Source: Cornus controversa
Taxonomy: Eukaryota; Streptophyta; Magnoliopsida; Cornales; Cornaceae
DNA length: 64,000 nucleotides
NCBI GenBank assembly: GCA_026545225.1
Contig: CM048846.1
Location: 57,788,270 to 57,852,269 of the forward strand
Reading direction: 5' to 3'
Both the position numbers and the translations under genes were made by a program. Shown here piece by piece: positions 1 through 10,261 of the stretch; the stretch's first letter is position 1; each line of letters opens with the position of its first letter. Under the pieces are notes generated by a model that had not been told where the DNA came from, did not search any database, and saw only the letters and a list, made by a program, of their open reading frames with translations.

Positions 1-117
1 AAGTTTCGTGACATAGCAATTCCAGGTGGGATTTTGGTACCCAATGTCTCCAAATCCATCAAATGCGATAAAGGAGAGAACATGCGTTTCAGTTCCGATG
101 TACTATCTTTCCAACAG
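1..117 (+). CDS. MACPF gene, first visible exon (partial)
   Basis: Reads in frame 1 from the first base for 39 codons (residues 1-39 of the visible protein), starting K-F-R-D-I and ending S-F-Q-Q. The donor is CAG|GTACCC at 118, phase 0. This part lies in the N-terminal half of the MACPF domain and is strongly conserved in the plant family. The true exon start and the start codon are outside the window. Confidence 0.93.
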
Positions 118-186
118 GTACCCAATTATCATCTCATCTAATCTAGTCTAATACTTATAATCTAACCTAATTTAACATAATAATTC

Positions 187-225
<39 letters not shown>

Positions 226-608
226 GTATGTGTATATGCTGCTTTGTTTGTTACCAAGCCGTACTACTAATTTGTGCTTCGTTCCAACTTTGTGAAATCA
301 TATATCTGTAGAACTGATTTTGTTTAATTAAATTATGTATTCTTGTCCAATATACGTTTTTTCTTGTTATTTCATTTATGCAAATAGCAATTGTGGTTAG
401 TGAGAGAAAAGAAAAGGAAAACTAATAACTACAATATAAACATTGTTATATAATAATGCTAATGGTGGTACTTATTCAGATTTTAATGCTTTATTAAAGA
501 TGGGATAGATTGATTTAGGTAACATTGTTGTAAATACTTGCTTAAATCACATTTCTTTCTTAAATTTGTGCTCATTTTTAACGCATATTCAAATTAATTT
601 CCTGGTAG
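118..608 (+). other. Intron 1 with TA microsatellite
   Basis: A 491-bp AT-rich intron, GT at 118 and AG at 607-608. It holds a (TA)n run at about 189-219. No other feature seen. Confidence 0.85.
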
Positions 609-847
609 ATGTCAGAACAGTTTAACCAGGAATTCTCTATTGGGGGTAAAATTCCCTCGGGCCATTTCACGGCTGCGTTTGAGTTTACTGGTTGTTGGCA
701 GAAAGATGCTGCCTATACTAAAACTCTCGCTTTTGATGGGGTCTTCATCACACTCTTCAGCGTTGCTCTAGAAAAACCCCAGATAGCACTGTGTGATCAT
801 GTTAAGCAAGCAGTCCCATCATCATGGGATCCTGCTGCATTGGCAAG
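609..847 (+). CDS. MACPF gene, exon 2
   Basis: Codes residues 40-118 and the first two bases of the arginine codon 119. It opens with M-S-E-Q-F-N-Q; this Met is internal, not the start, since the upstream exon joins in phase 0. The donor is AG|GTGAGT at 848 (phase 2). It covers the core of the MACPF domain, with the CWQKDAAYTK block typical of plant members and the VKQAVPSSWDPAALAR block that leads into the signature in exon 3. The reading frame stops within three codons if translated past 848, which supports the splice. Confidence 0.95.
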
Positions 848-2810
848 GTGAGTTAATGGCATTGCTCTTGTTCAATTCTATTTAGCTTTCTCTTAAGTTC
901 TTTTCTTTTATTTCCTTCGCTGCTTGTGTGCTTCCATTCATATGCGATTTTCCATTCTCAAGTCGGGACTCACTTGCTTAAGCAAGTTAACTTGGTTGTT
1001 TTGCATGATTGTTGTTCGAACATTTTTACAAGTTTCAGTTAGAAATATATATATAAAGTTGGTTGTTACTGTTGACTTAATTTATGTTGGCAGGATAGTT
1101 TCTCTTAACTTTTTGATTCTTCTAGCTTAATGTTTGGTTTTTGAATCAAAGGAACTTGTTTTTTACTGGAAAAAAAGAAAGAAAGAAAACTGGTAGAAGT
1201 CAATATTTTGCCTCAGGTTGAATTTGGTCACTTCAAAGGTGGAATATCCGACCCACTCTGATCCACAGATTGCCATTTAGAATAAAACCCAATGGGAACC
1301 TGGTTCCAACATGCTCTAACCCACCTATAAATGAGGTTGTCTTGAGTAACTCGATAAGACCTGAATATCTTAATAAGTTAAGCAGAACTAGCTTCATTGT
1401 GGATTTTATAGGCATTTTTGCACCATGGTTGTGCTGCTAATTCCAAGGCCCAACCTTTCATTTAGAGCATGTTATATGATGTGGGTCTGCTTAGGAGCTT
1501 GCATGATAAAGTTTGAGTTCAATTAAATATTGCTTTGGGTTTTCTGTAACTTATTTTCTGCTAATTTAGTGCAACAAACATAGACAAAACAAAAATCTTC
1601 TTACTGCAGTATTAATGCAGTAAGAGAGACTATAAACACTCCAATCACTGCTGGAGCCTAGATTTGGAATCTGGAAAGGCCTGAAGAATAGTTTATACAA
1701 AAAAAATATCACAAAATTATATCGATTAAGACTTTTATAGCAGAGAAAAGGGCCTGTCTTTTATAATACAGCCAATAATGACCTCAACTCTTCCCTAGAT
1801 AGACTTCTGAATCCTCACACGACATTAATAACACCTTTACTACTTTCCTAAGTAATCACTTGGTAATTCCAAAGCTTAATTACTACTTAGTACCCAAAGA
1901 CAAAAATGAGTCTTTGACTACCCTCCTCCTTGGACCTTAAAGAAACTTGCCCTCAAGTGTTGGACAAATTTACCTTGATCTATCAAAACCCCAACATGGC
2001 CTTCCTTCCCCCTTTTTTTTTCCTCTTTTATAAATCCTTGAACAAAATATACTAATCTTTTACCAACAGAGATTGCCTTTGCACAATTAACACAAATTTC
2101 CTGAATAAAGTCTATTTGCAGCAGCTCCAAAATTTGTCTTTGCTGTTCTTTATGTTCCTTTGGACTCAATTGATAATGAAGCAAATTTGGAAGGTTAGTT
2201 GCGATTATTAAATCGACATGGCGCTGAATAATCCTCTTTGGCAGTAAGTCTCCCAGCAAGTTAGTAGGAAATATGTCTCCAAGTTCTTTTAGCAGTGGTT
2301 TTATTTCAACAGGATCAACTTAATGTTTCTCCTTTGTTTTTTGGGTCAACAATGTATATGCACTTGCATTAGTCTCAAGACCACTTAAAACTTGTCAAGT
2401 AATCAGATAAAATTGTCTCTCCTCTTTCTTGGATTTGGTAAACTTTTTATCTTTCATTGGAGCTAGAACCACTTTAGTTCCATTCTTGCAAAAGGCATAA
2501 ACATTCTCTTCACCAACAAAACTTTATCTGAATAACTTTTCCCAATTGAAAAAGGGAACAATGATTTGCTCCTTTACCTCTACTTCACTTCCTTTCTTGA
2601 AGTAAGCTATTCGATATGGCTTTGGAACAATGATTTGCTCCTTTACCTCACTTCACTTCCTTTTTTTTTGGTTGGTTCTGCATGACCTATGTAGTAGTTA
2701 CACACTTTAAGTCTTATTTGTAATTTGCATCACTTCGACAACACTTGCACTTTTCATTTTGATGTCATTGAACTACTTGTATGTTCTGAGATTATCTTGT
2801 GCATTTCCAG
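848..2810 (+). other. Intron 2 (about 2 kb)
   Basis: GTGAGT donor at 848 and TTTCCAG acceptor ending at 2810. About 849-1890 has no recognisable feature. The rest holds an antisense Ty3/gypsy remnant, listed separately, which ends only about 100 bp before exon 3. Confidence 0.85.
1900..2700 (-). mobile_element. Degenerate Ty3/gypsy pol fragment (protease-RT linker and start of RT)
   Basis: On the - strand, 1918-2259 reads LLPKRIIQRHVDLI then LPNLLHYQLSPKEHKE, the usual approach to a Ty3/gypsy reverse transcriptase (R.I.H.IDL...LPN..HY..SPKE). Upstream on the same strand (2260-2700) in broken frames are the lysine-rich linker and a stretch like KRQFYLIT followed by a decayed leucine-rich block, as found between protease and RT. 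Several stops and frameshifts are present. No LTRs were found around it, so it is an old fragment in intron 2, antisense to the gene. Confidence 0.75.
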
Positions 2811-2970
2811 GTTCATTGAAAAGTTTGGTACTCATATCATTGTTGGTGTCAAGATGGGGGGAAAGGATGTTGTGTATGTGAAACAGCAATATTCATCACC
2901 TCTTCAACCTGTTGATGTACAAAAGAGATTAAAGGATGTGGCAGACAAGAAGTTCAGTGAGAAGGACACG
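2811..2970 (+). CDS. MACPF gene, exon 3 (MACPF signature)
   Basis: The first base completes the arginine codon split by intron 2; then F-I-E-K-F-G-T-H-I-I-V-G-V-K-M-G-G, the MACPF signature (usually Y-G-T-H-F/Y-x6-G-G; here F and I replace the two aromatic positions, as in other plant members). It ends ...KKFSEKDT at 2970. I set the donor at ACG|GTTTGT (2971, phase 0) because it joins in frame with exon 4. An upstream in-frame ATG at 2725 is intronic. Confidence 0.94.
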
Positions 2971-3690
2971 GTTTGTAATATTCACTGTGTATGATTTTCC
3001 GTATGTGTCTACTTCATATATATGAAATCTTAAGAAGGAAAAAAAAGGGATTATAGTTGCCTTTTTTTAGTTGAATGAATTTTGGGAATTATGGCATCTT
3101 ATGCCATAAAGCTAGCTTATGAGTTGCTAGGTGATATTATATTTGAATACGAAACGATGTTAGAGTATCAAAGTTTTAAGTGTTGATTTTAGTACGCTAT
3201 GTCAAACGAAAATGAATATATTGTGGGATCCATCAGTGATCAATTATTTTAAAAAGGAAATTAAGTATACTTGTAAAAAAATGCTGATGTTTCAGTAATC
3301 TTCAATAGATTAGATAAACTGAATTTTTTTGGGGTGTTATGTGATTTTAGATATCAAGATGAAGGAAAAAATTTATGAGATAGCTACAAGGCTGGCCATA
3401 ACATATGGTATTCTTAAGTAACTCAATCTTGGGTTGTCAAGGCTGTCATGTGCTAATCCCTTTAATTTGGGATTAAGCCCTGAATTCTAGATCATCACTA
3501 ACCCAATTGAACTTTTACCAAAAATGTTCTCTACTTTCATTCCATGGTGCACTCAGTTACTGAAATTACAATATGTTCCTCGGTGCTTCTAAATATTTAC
3601 AAAACAAAAACATAACTCTGAGATTGCAACAAGAACTAGAAAGTTCACTATATACACATACTTTATTGTGATAGTCTTCCTAAACCATGT
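2971..3690 (+). other. Start of intron 3, no feature seen
   Basis: AT-rich intron sequence between exon 3 and the first copia fragment. I see no coding or repeat structure in it. Confidence 0.6.
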
Positions 3691-4380
3691 ACACAATAAC
3701 AAAACTACATCCTCTATCATATTTGGTTGTTCTCTGGTCTAGCCCCAACAGAGCCATCCTTTTGAATGGCCTTGAGTAGCCCCAAATACTGAGTCTGAAC
3801 CATTGTGACAAATTTCTTAAAAATAGTGTACACCTCATTCTTAGTCTTCATAATGAACAAGATCAAAAGTTGCTGAAGTAGTTTTATAATAATTAGCAGG
3901 ATAATTGGAACGAACATGTTTGGCTAGGTGACACATCTCACAGGATAAATTTGAGACTTTCACATTATTAAATTACGAAGGAAACAAATGTCTTAAATAA
4001 CCAAAAGAAATATGTCCTAAATGCAAGTGCCAACACATAAGTTGGGCTTTATTAGATGAAACTGAACTAGAAAAGAAAATTGAATGTGCTTGTGGTGACA
4101 GTAGAATTCAACAAGTATGAGCCGTCCACTTCACGCCTATTGTCAATTGTCTGCTTCAACACCAAATCCTGAAAAACACAGTGAGATGGAAAAAACGTTA
4201 AACTACAATTTAATTGTTTAGTTACTAACATAAATAAGATTAGTAGTAAGTTGTGGAACATGAAGTGTATCTGACAAAGTTAAAGAAAGAACAACTGATA
4301 TGTGACTATTCCTAGCAATGGAAGATAGAGCCATCCGCGACGCATATCTTGTGATGGTCAGAGTAGATACTATAAGAGTG

Positions 4381-4764
4381 GAAGGAGGACATACCAATCA
4401 TATTGTCTGAAGCACCACAATCAATAATGCATGGTGCTGAAGATGTAGATACATTGTGTGCAAATGCAATAGTACTTGAGTGGTCATAAATGGAGGTTGG
4501 TTAGGATGATGTCTCCTTCTAGTTGAAGAATTGTTTGAACTTGTCCAAATCAGCTTAGTCAAGGTAAGTGTAGAAGGAGGAGGACATACCAATCATATTG
4601 TCTGAAGCACCAGAATCAATGATCCATGGTGCTAAAGATGTTGATACGTTGTGTGCAAATGCAATAGGACTTGAGTGGGCATAAAAGGAGGTTGGTTAGG
4701 ATGATGCCTCGTTCTAGCTGAAGAATTGTTTGAACTTGTCCAAATCAGCTTGAGTCAAGGTAAC
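4381..4764 (-). repeat. 195-bp tandem duplication carrying the protease active-site motif twice
   Basis: Two copies, about 4381-4567 and 4576-4764, offset by 195 bp. Each encodes on the - strand the end of the gag linker and the retropepsin motif. The copy nearer gag has DSGASDNM (codons at 4606-4617); the other has DCGASDNM (4411-4422). Copia protease normally has one D-S/T-G motif. Both copies contain stops. Confidence 0.85.
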
Positions 4765-4884
4765 TATGTTAGAGGATGATGAGGCAGAGTTGTTATGAGT
4801 CGACAATGATTCTGGCTGTATAACAAAATGTGCAGAGGATCGAGGCTGTTGTTATTTATGCCGCGCTGGACGTCCATGTAATGC

Positions 4885-5710
4885 ATAACATCAAGATTTG
4901 ATGTGACCAAACTTCCCGCAATGGTCGCACTGTCCACTTTGTTATCCAGGAGGAGGGCTGGTGCTAACACACTGAACTGGGATGGTGCAGTTCCTGAAGT
5001 GTTAGGAACACGAACAACCATAGTAGAGCGGTTAGGAAAAACAACACCCAATGGATGAGTCCGAGGACTCTCATCTGACAACATATAGGAGTATGCATCC
5101 TCCAGAGTAGGGAAGAAGACAAGCTCAACAGATGAACACGAGCATACTCAAACTCGTTGTTCAACCCAGCAAGAAACTGAAACACTCTATTCTTCTCCAC
5201 AATCCCCTTATATAACATTGTATCTTCCTTCCAAGAATGGAAGGAATAATAATCTGACATCTCCCAAATAGCACAAAGCCTGGTGATGTAACCATAAATT
5301 GTCGAGTCACCCTGAGTAATCCTAGTGATATCTCGCTCCAACTGGAAAATCCTTGCGTTATTTTGCCTCTGAGAAAAAGTCTGTTGTACCAAATCCCAAA
5401 TCTACTTGGTGGTCTTCATGAGCATATAGCCAACGGCTATGTCTGGTTACATTGAATTGACTAACTAAGACATAACCATGGCGGTTTCTGCAAACCACTA
5501 TGGATATGTCCTAACTGACTCAGCTAGCTCTTTCTCAGTACTAGTAATATAGCCAATCTTGTCTTTGCCTCTAATGAACATCCTGATAGATTGTGCCCAC
5601 CTTATCAAATAGTTGGAACCATCCAACTTCACTATGGTGATCTGAAGTTCTAGATTCTCTGATGAGTTGGTGGAAAAAATGGCACCACTACCCACAGAAC
5701 TCGAGCCATG
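4885..5710 (-). pseudogene. copia gag pseudogene (UBN2-type capsid and CCHC knuckle)
   Basis: The start region 5498-5695 has KLDGSNYLIRWAQSIRMFI, the usual copia gag N-terminal block. The capsid part (4964-5392) has ARIFQLERDITRITQGD, then FLAGLNNEFEYAR. At about 4885-4935 there is a zinc knuckle, CDHCGKFGHIKS, followed by a stop just before the last cysteine. The two parts are in different frames with a break near 5400-5500. Confidence 0.82.
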
Positions 5711-6144
5711 AGAATTAACGGTCCTCGAAAATAAACAACTCCAAAAATATCACAAATCCTGCCAACTAATCAAAGTGTCTCCTCAGACCATAAACAATCA
5801 ACAATGTCTCCTCAGACCATTCTTGAAAAGTCCAAATATAGACTTTTTTAGGAGCGCTGCCTGGTTACATATAGCTGGACAAACTCCTCCTCAATATCCG
5901 AAACCTCTCTGTAGACTCACAAGAGTTTACCCAAGCCCTTCTAGATGTTGGAGACGAACTCTACCAACTTATCCAACCCTAGAAGAGTTAAAAAAAAAAA
6001 ATTGTAAAACTTAGATATACTTGATTTCGATCACTAAACAACAACTCATAGAACCATGTGTAAGCATCATCATAGGGTGTCGCAAACAGCCTAAGGTGGT
6101 TGTCACACAAGCCGCAAGGCTGTTGGAGGTTGTGGAAAGGTGCT

Positions 6145-6157
6145 GACTCTAATACCA
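6145..6157 (-). promoter_or_regulatory. Primer-binding site (initiator Met tRNA type) of the first copia element
   Basis: The - strand reads TGGTATTAGAGTC, two changes from the common TGGTATCAGAGCC copia PBS complementary to tRNA-iMet. It lies between the LTR-like leader and gag, as expected. Confidence 0.7.
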
Positions 6158-6303
6158 AGAAGAAATACAAGATAGAAGAAATATAAGAGAAATATGTAAA
6201 GGCTTGAATGAGAATAATCAACCATTCACAGCTTTGGTATTTATATACTAAAATAGCACATGTTAAATATTACAAGAAAGGTAACCAAATATATGCATAA
6301 ATA

Positions 6304-6390
6304 AAGTCAAATTCCATGATTCTAGGCTAACATATCTCGGCTAATATGGTAAGTCAAATCCCATGATTCTAGGCTAACATATCTCAGCTA
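6304..6390. repeat. Tandem duplication, period 47 bp
   Basis: A block of about 40 bp (6304-6343) starting aagtcaaattccatgat is repeated at 6351-6390 with two changes. It lies in the presumed U3 of the first copia element. Confidence 0.75.
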
Positions 6391-6634
6391 GCAATGCTCA
6401 ACTACTAACTAGACCTTTTCATCCATGGATTTAAGAAAGTTTTTATGCCAGCTTTCCAATGGCTATAATTACTTCCTTCAAATAGGATGGGTCTAGATAT
6501 GAAACTGCCTTTCCTAAGGCCTTCCATGACCTACTCAGTAATTTGGAGCAACATTCCACTTTATAGCTAAGACTAGAACCCAAGGGTTTGACACAGAGTA
6601 GCACAATGCCCATGATCTAGACCTAAAGTGGGGG
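6391..6634 (-). mobile_element. Probable left part of copia-type LTR R1
   Basis: Sequence between the first copia fragment and the gypsy element. It should be the left side of the R1 LTR that continues at 8419, because the gypsy element has a perfect 5-bp TSD there. It has no coding content. Confidence 0.4.
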
Positions 6635-7015
6635 TGATGCAGAATAGGTAGGGGCTGCTTTGAAATTAGTAGGACAAGAGAGAAGAGAAGAGAGAATGAG
6701 AGAGAAGAGAAGAAGAAGAATGAGGGAGGAGAAATAATCACTCAATATTCAATATCAATAATCATCAAAAGTCCCTTTCACAATGCATGAACTAACATAT
6801 AAATAGGCATCAAGAAAACCCTAATCAATCCTACTACCAAAAATAAAGGCCTAAAATATAAAATCACGAAAATATCCCTAAAATAAAAGCATTATTAATA
6901 TAATAATAATATTAAATGAAAATCATCCCTAATTATCTATCTTTGCCTCTTCTCTAGAAATAGAGGTGAAACATGTGCGGCTCATCCATGCGAATCATAG
7001 CTCGTCCTTGCATCA
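6635..7015 (-). repeat. 3' LTR of the gypsy element (381 bp)
   Basis: Ends are TGATGCA and TGCATCA, a 7-bp inverted pair. It matches 8013-8418 with point changes; the 25-bp length difference is explained by a shorter GAA run in this copy. Confidence 0.9.
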
Positions 7016-7374
7016 ATTCTCCCCAGTTGAGAAGAACTCTTCTCCGAAGAGTGAAGCGGATAATACTGCTCTAAAAAGCTCAGATCAAGAACATCCTCAG
7101 CCCAATCCAAATACCATTGACTTGCTGGATGAACAAGTGCTAATGCTGAATAACAAATAGCTCCACCTGTAGGAACAAAAGCTAACAGCACAGGGGGCTC
7201 AAAAGTACGACGGTTAGATAACAAATACTCCACATAAAAAATTGAATTAATACTTATATCCATTGACCAATCAAAGAAATATGCGTTATGTCCTTACTTA
7301 TGAATGATGTGGAAAAGTCTAACAATGTGGTCATGTTTTATATGGAAGGAGATCTTAAGATAAGGATGCAGTAA

Positions 7375-7848
7375 TCAGCAAATTATAACATAATCTCCTT
7401 CAATACATTCATGATTCCTGTGATGAGCATAAGTAGCAAGTTCATAATTTTTATTACTCAAAACAAATTCTTGTCGCATATCGGCGTGAAAATCATGGAC
7501 AAGCTGGACAAAGGAATCAAGGAATTCAAGCGAATACATATATGGAGGTGAAAGAACATAATCAACGAACTGGTATGGAAATGGATTATAAATAATCTTG
7601 AAAGAACAACTATTGTACTGATTAGTCAAACTAATATAAGCAAACTCCATGATAGGTATAAACAAGTCCCAAGTGTCTAGATGCACTCTTACAAGATATC
7701 TGACCAACTTTCCTAGACCTTGGTTAACAATTTCAATTTCCTTATCACCTCGAGGACAAGATTCAAAATGAAAATTTAAATTTGCTGCTAAAGATGTCCA
7801 AAGTGTCTTCCAAAAATTATTGTGGTATTTGACATCCCTATTTGACAC
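7375..7848 (-). pseudogene. Ty3/gypsy integrase core, C-terminal part
   Basis: 157 codons on the - strand: S-N-R-D-V-K-Y then FWKTLWTSLAANLNFHF, later IVNQGLGKLVRYLVRVHLDTWD and IPIMEFAYISLTNQYNS. This is the second half of the DDE core (region after the second Asp to beyond the Glu). The usual HPQTDGQTE block before IVN is changed to CPRGDKEIE, so the catalytic region is altered. Confidence 0.82.
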
Positions 7849-8012
7849 AATGGTTGTGTTCTAAGCCAAGCAAGACTAAGATTGTTGGCAGACCAAGTTT
7901 CCTATTACATGAACATTGAATTGACTGGTGTGAAGATGGAAAGGGAAACAAAAATAGCCTTGAAAAGAGGTTTGGAACAACAAATTTTGAAATTGTAAAT
8001 ATGTTTAGCTAA

Positions 8013-8418
8013 TGATGCGGAAAAGGTAGGGGCTACTTTGATATCAATAGGACAAGAGAGAAGAGAGAGAGAGCGAGAGAGAAGAGAAGAAGAAGAAGAA
8101 GAAGAAGAAGAAGAAGAAGAAGAAGAATGAGGGAGGAGAAATAATCACTCAATATTCAATATCAATAATCATCAAAAGTCCCTTTCACAAGGCATGAACC
8201 AACATATAAATAGGCATCAAGTAAACCCTAATCAAATCCTACTACCAAAAAAAAAGCCTAAAATATAAAATCACGAAAATATCCCTAAAATCAAAACATT
8301 ACTAATATAATAATATTAAATGAAAATCATCCCTAATTATCTATCTTTGCCCCTTCTCTAGAAACAGAGGCGAAACATGTGCAGCTCATCCATGCGAATC
8401 ATAGCTCGTCCTGCATCA
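8013..8418 (-). repeat. 5' LTR of the gypsy element (406 bp) with expanded GAA run
   Basis: Matches 6635-7015. It carries (GAA)n at about 8086-8127, roughly 25 bp longer than in the partner LTR. The internal region next to it has no recognisable PBS, which fits an internal deletion. Confidence 0.9.
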
Positions 8419-9300
8419 GGGGGTGAATAGGTTTTGTAGTTTAGTTTTCCGAATTTAAACAATTAACTAAAATTTAAATTCAACTCATAACTGGAAAATA
8501 GAAATGATCCAATGTATAGGATGCAATAAAAAATAAATCAATTGACTTGCGTGAAAAATCTCAAAGGAGAAAGATCAAGGGACCTAGTTCAGCAAACCAA
8601 ATCCACTGTGGGAAAGAAGGTTTATAACTTAGGTTATAGTTCCCAAACCCTAGAAACCCCTAGTTACGTCCTTGACGCAGACTGGCGCCAAACTTTCAAC
8701 CAAAAGTCTATTGACCTTTCGCTCGTCAACAACATTACTCCTCACGAATTTGCTTTTTGTCTAGTTCAATCTCTGATGATTGATTGAAAGTGGTGTTGAA
8801 CTCTTTAGTTTGCAACGATAGATGTCAACACAAAATCACACTCACCAATTCTAGAATTCACAATATTGCTCTCTCTATATGGTATTCTATATCATCATGT
8901 ATCCTGCCCTAACATGGTATATTTATAGACTAAATAGAAGTATATAGAGAATAACTTTAGTGTAGTTTTAATTCAATTTGTAAACGCGTTGATTGATCGG
9001 TACAACTTCAATGGCCCTCAATCAAAAAACGCATCGATTGATTGGTACAACTCCAGTGGCCCTCAATCCAATCCTTGATCGATCGAAGTTTTTTACTTAG
9101 AAAAATTCGGAAAAGAAGTTCCCAAAACTATTTTATTCATGTTTTGGAAAATTTAGGGAATTGAAGAAGATTATGCACATGCCTTTGAATGTAGCTTCAA
9201 TTTCCTTCTTCAACCAAGTGTAGGAGTTAACAACTAACACTAATTAACTTTTGAAATTTCTAATCTAACTTGAAATTAAAACAAAAGTTACATACTTTAG
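8419..9300 (-). mobile_element. Copia-type LTR, copy R1 (right part)
   Basis: Starts gggggtgaatagg, which on the - strand is the CCTATTCACCCCC found near the 3' end of many copia LTRs. It resembles R2 (16112-16275 plus 20549 onward) in layout, including a shared block near a cctagtta..tcctgacgcag sequence (8665-8690). A TATA-like site, TATAAATAT on the - strand, is at 8929-8937, and inverted words lie just upstream of it (8985-9085). No coding sequence. The right border is only approximate. Confidence 0.55.
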
Positions 9301-9390
9301 TTTTGTCTAATGAAATTCGCTAACCTGTATCCTATTGACCTAACACTAGCAACAAGGGTAATTAGCTAGTGGCCCTTGTTTATCTAGGGT

Positions 9391-10179
9391 ACTGAGATTG
9401 GGGTGGGTCTGATACTGACCTAACCCTTGCCATTATTGCACAAAGTGTATGCTCTCAGGACTTAAACCTTCGTTCCCACACTTGACAGCCTGAACATTTT
9501 AGTGCACTAAGCAATTGCCCCAGAGTATTTGCATTCACATCCAAGCCTATTATAAAGTTCACATCTAAGTCTATTCTAAACTTTCTTCGCTTATAGAGCC
9601 TTAACCTTCTTCCATCTTTTCAAACCCTAATTATTTAGGTTGTTTGTTACCTTTAATCAACGCAAGATGAAAGATGAAGCCATGACAACGTCACTGAGCT
9701 TTCAAGGGTTGTGCATCATTATATTTTCATTATTATCGTTATTCCATGTTTCTTTTATATAGTTATCTTTTAAAATATATAATAGATCACTGAGATTGGG
9801 GTGGGTTTGATACTGACCTAACCCTTGCCATTATTGCACAAAGTGTATGCTCTCACGACTTAAACCTTCGTTCCCACACTTGACAGCCCGAACATTTTAG
9901 TGCACTAGGCAATTGCCCCAGAGTATCTGCATTCACATCCAAGCCTATTATAAAGTTCACATCTAAGTCTATTCTAAACTTTCTCTGCTTATAGAGCCTT
10001 AACCTCCTTCCATCTTTTCAAACCCTAATTATTTAGGTTGTTTGTTACCTTTAATCAACGCAAGATGAAGCCATGACAACGTCATTGAGCTTTCAAGGGT
10101 TGTGCATCATTATATTTTCATTATTATCGTTATTCCATGTTTCTTTTATATAGTTATCTTTTAAAATATATAATAGATC
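9391..10179. repeat. Tandem duplication, units of 398 and 391 bp
   Basis: Unit 1 is 9391-9788 and unit 2 is 9789-10179. Both start actgagattggggtggg and end taatagatc. Unit 2 lacks 7 bp (one copy of aagatga) and has a few substitutions. No coding content was recognised. Confidence 0.9.
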
Positions 10180-10261
10180 ATGAATGTGTCAATTTGAGAT
10201 GCTATCTAATTTTCTACACTTTGATCCGAAAGTTCCAATATTTTTTTTGAACTCTTCAGTC

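Larger units (their letters stand above)
3690..6400 (-). mobile_element. Ty1/copia element, 5' part only (LTR end, PBS, gag, protease, start of integrase)
   Basis: The - strand order is LTR-like leader (about 6400-6158), PBS (6157-6145), gag (about 5710-4890), duplicated protease motif (4764-4381), then the GAG-pre-integrase zinc finger (about 4066-3940) and the first part of the integrase core (to about 3717). The pre-integrase part shows WHLHLGH and CEMCHLAKH, the HHCC finger of copia integrases. RT, RNase H and the 3' LTR are missing. Stops and frameshifts are frequent, so it is dead. It sits in intron 3 antisense to the MACPF gene. A TATA-like site lies near 6236-6248 on the - strand. Confidence 0.82.
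6635..8418 (-). mobile_element. Deleted Ty3/gypsy element with both LTRs and TSD ggggg
   Basis: LTRs at 6635-7015 and 8013-8418 both start TGATGC(A) and end TGCATCA; the flanks 6630-6634 and 8419-8423 are both ggggg. The internal region is only about 1 kb and codes, on the - strand, the C-terminal half of an integrase core (7375-7848) and a tail. Gag, protease, RT and the PBS are deleted. A purine run (GGGGAGAAT on the - strand, about 7016-7024) next to the left LTR is a likely polypurine tract. Internal sequence near this tract resembles that of the gypsy element at 16276-20543, so they are the same lineage. Confidence 0.9.

Noticed and set aside
2725..2994. ATG at 2725 as an alternative start of the MACPF protein
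   Set aside because: The frame before 2811 is intronic and lacks homology; exon 2 joins exactly at 2811 and completes a split arginine codon.
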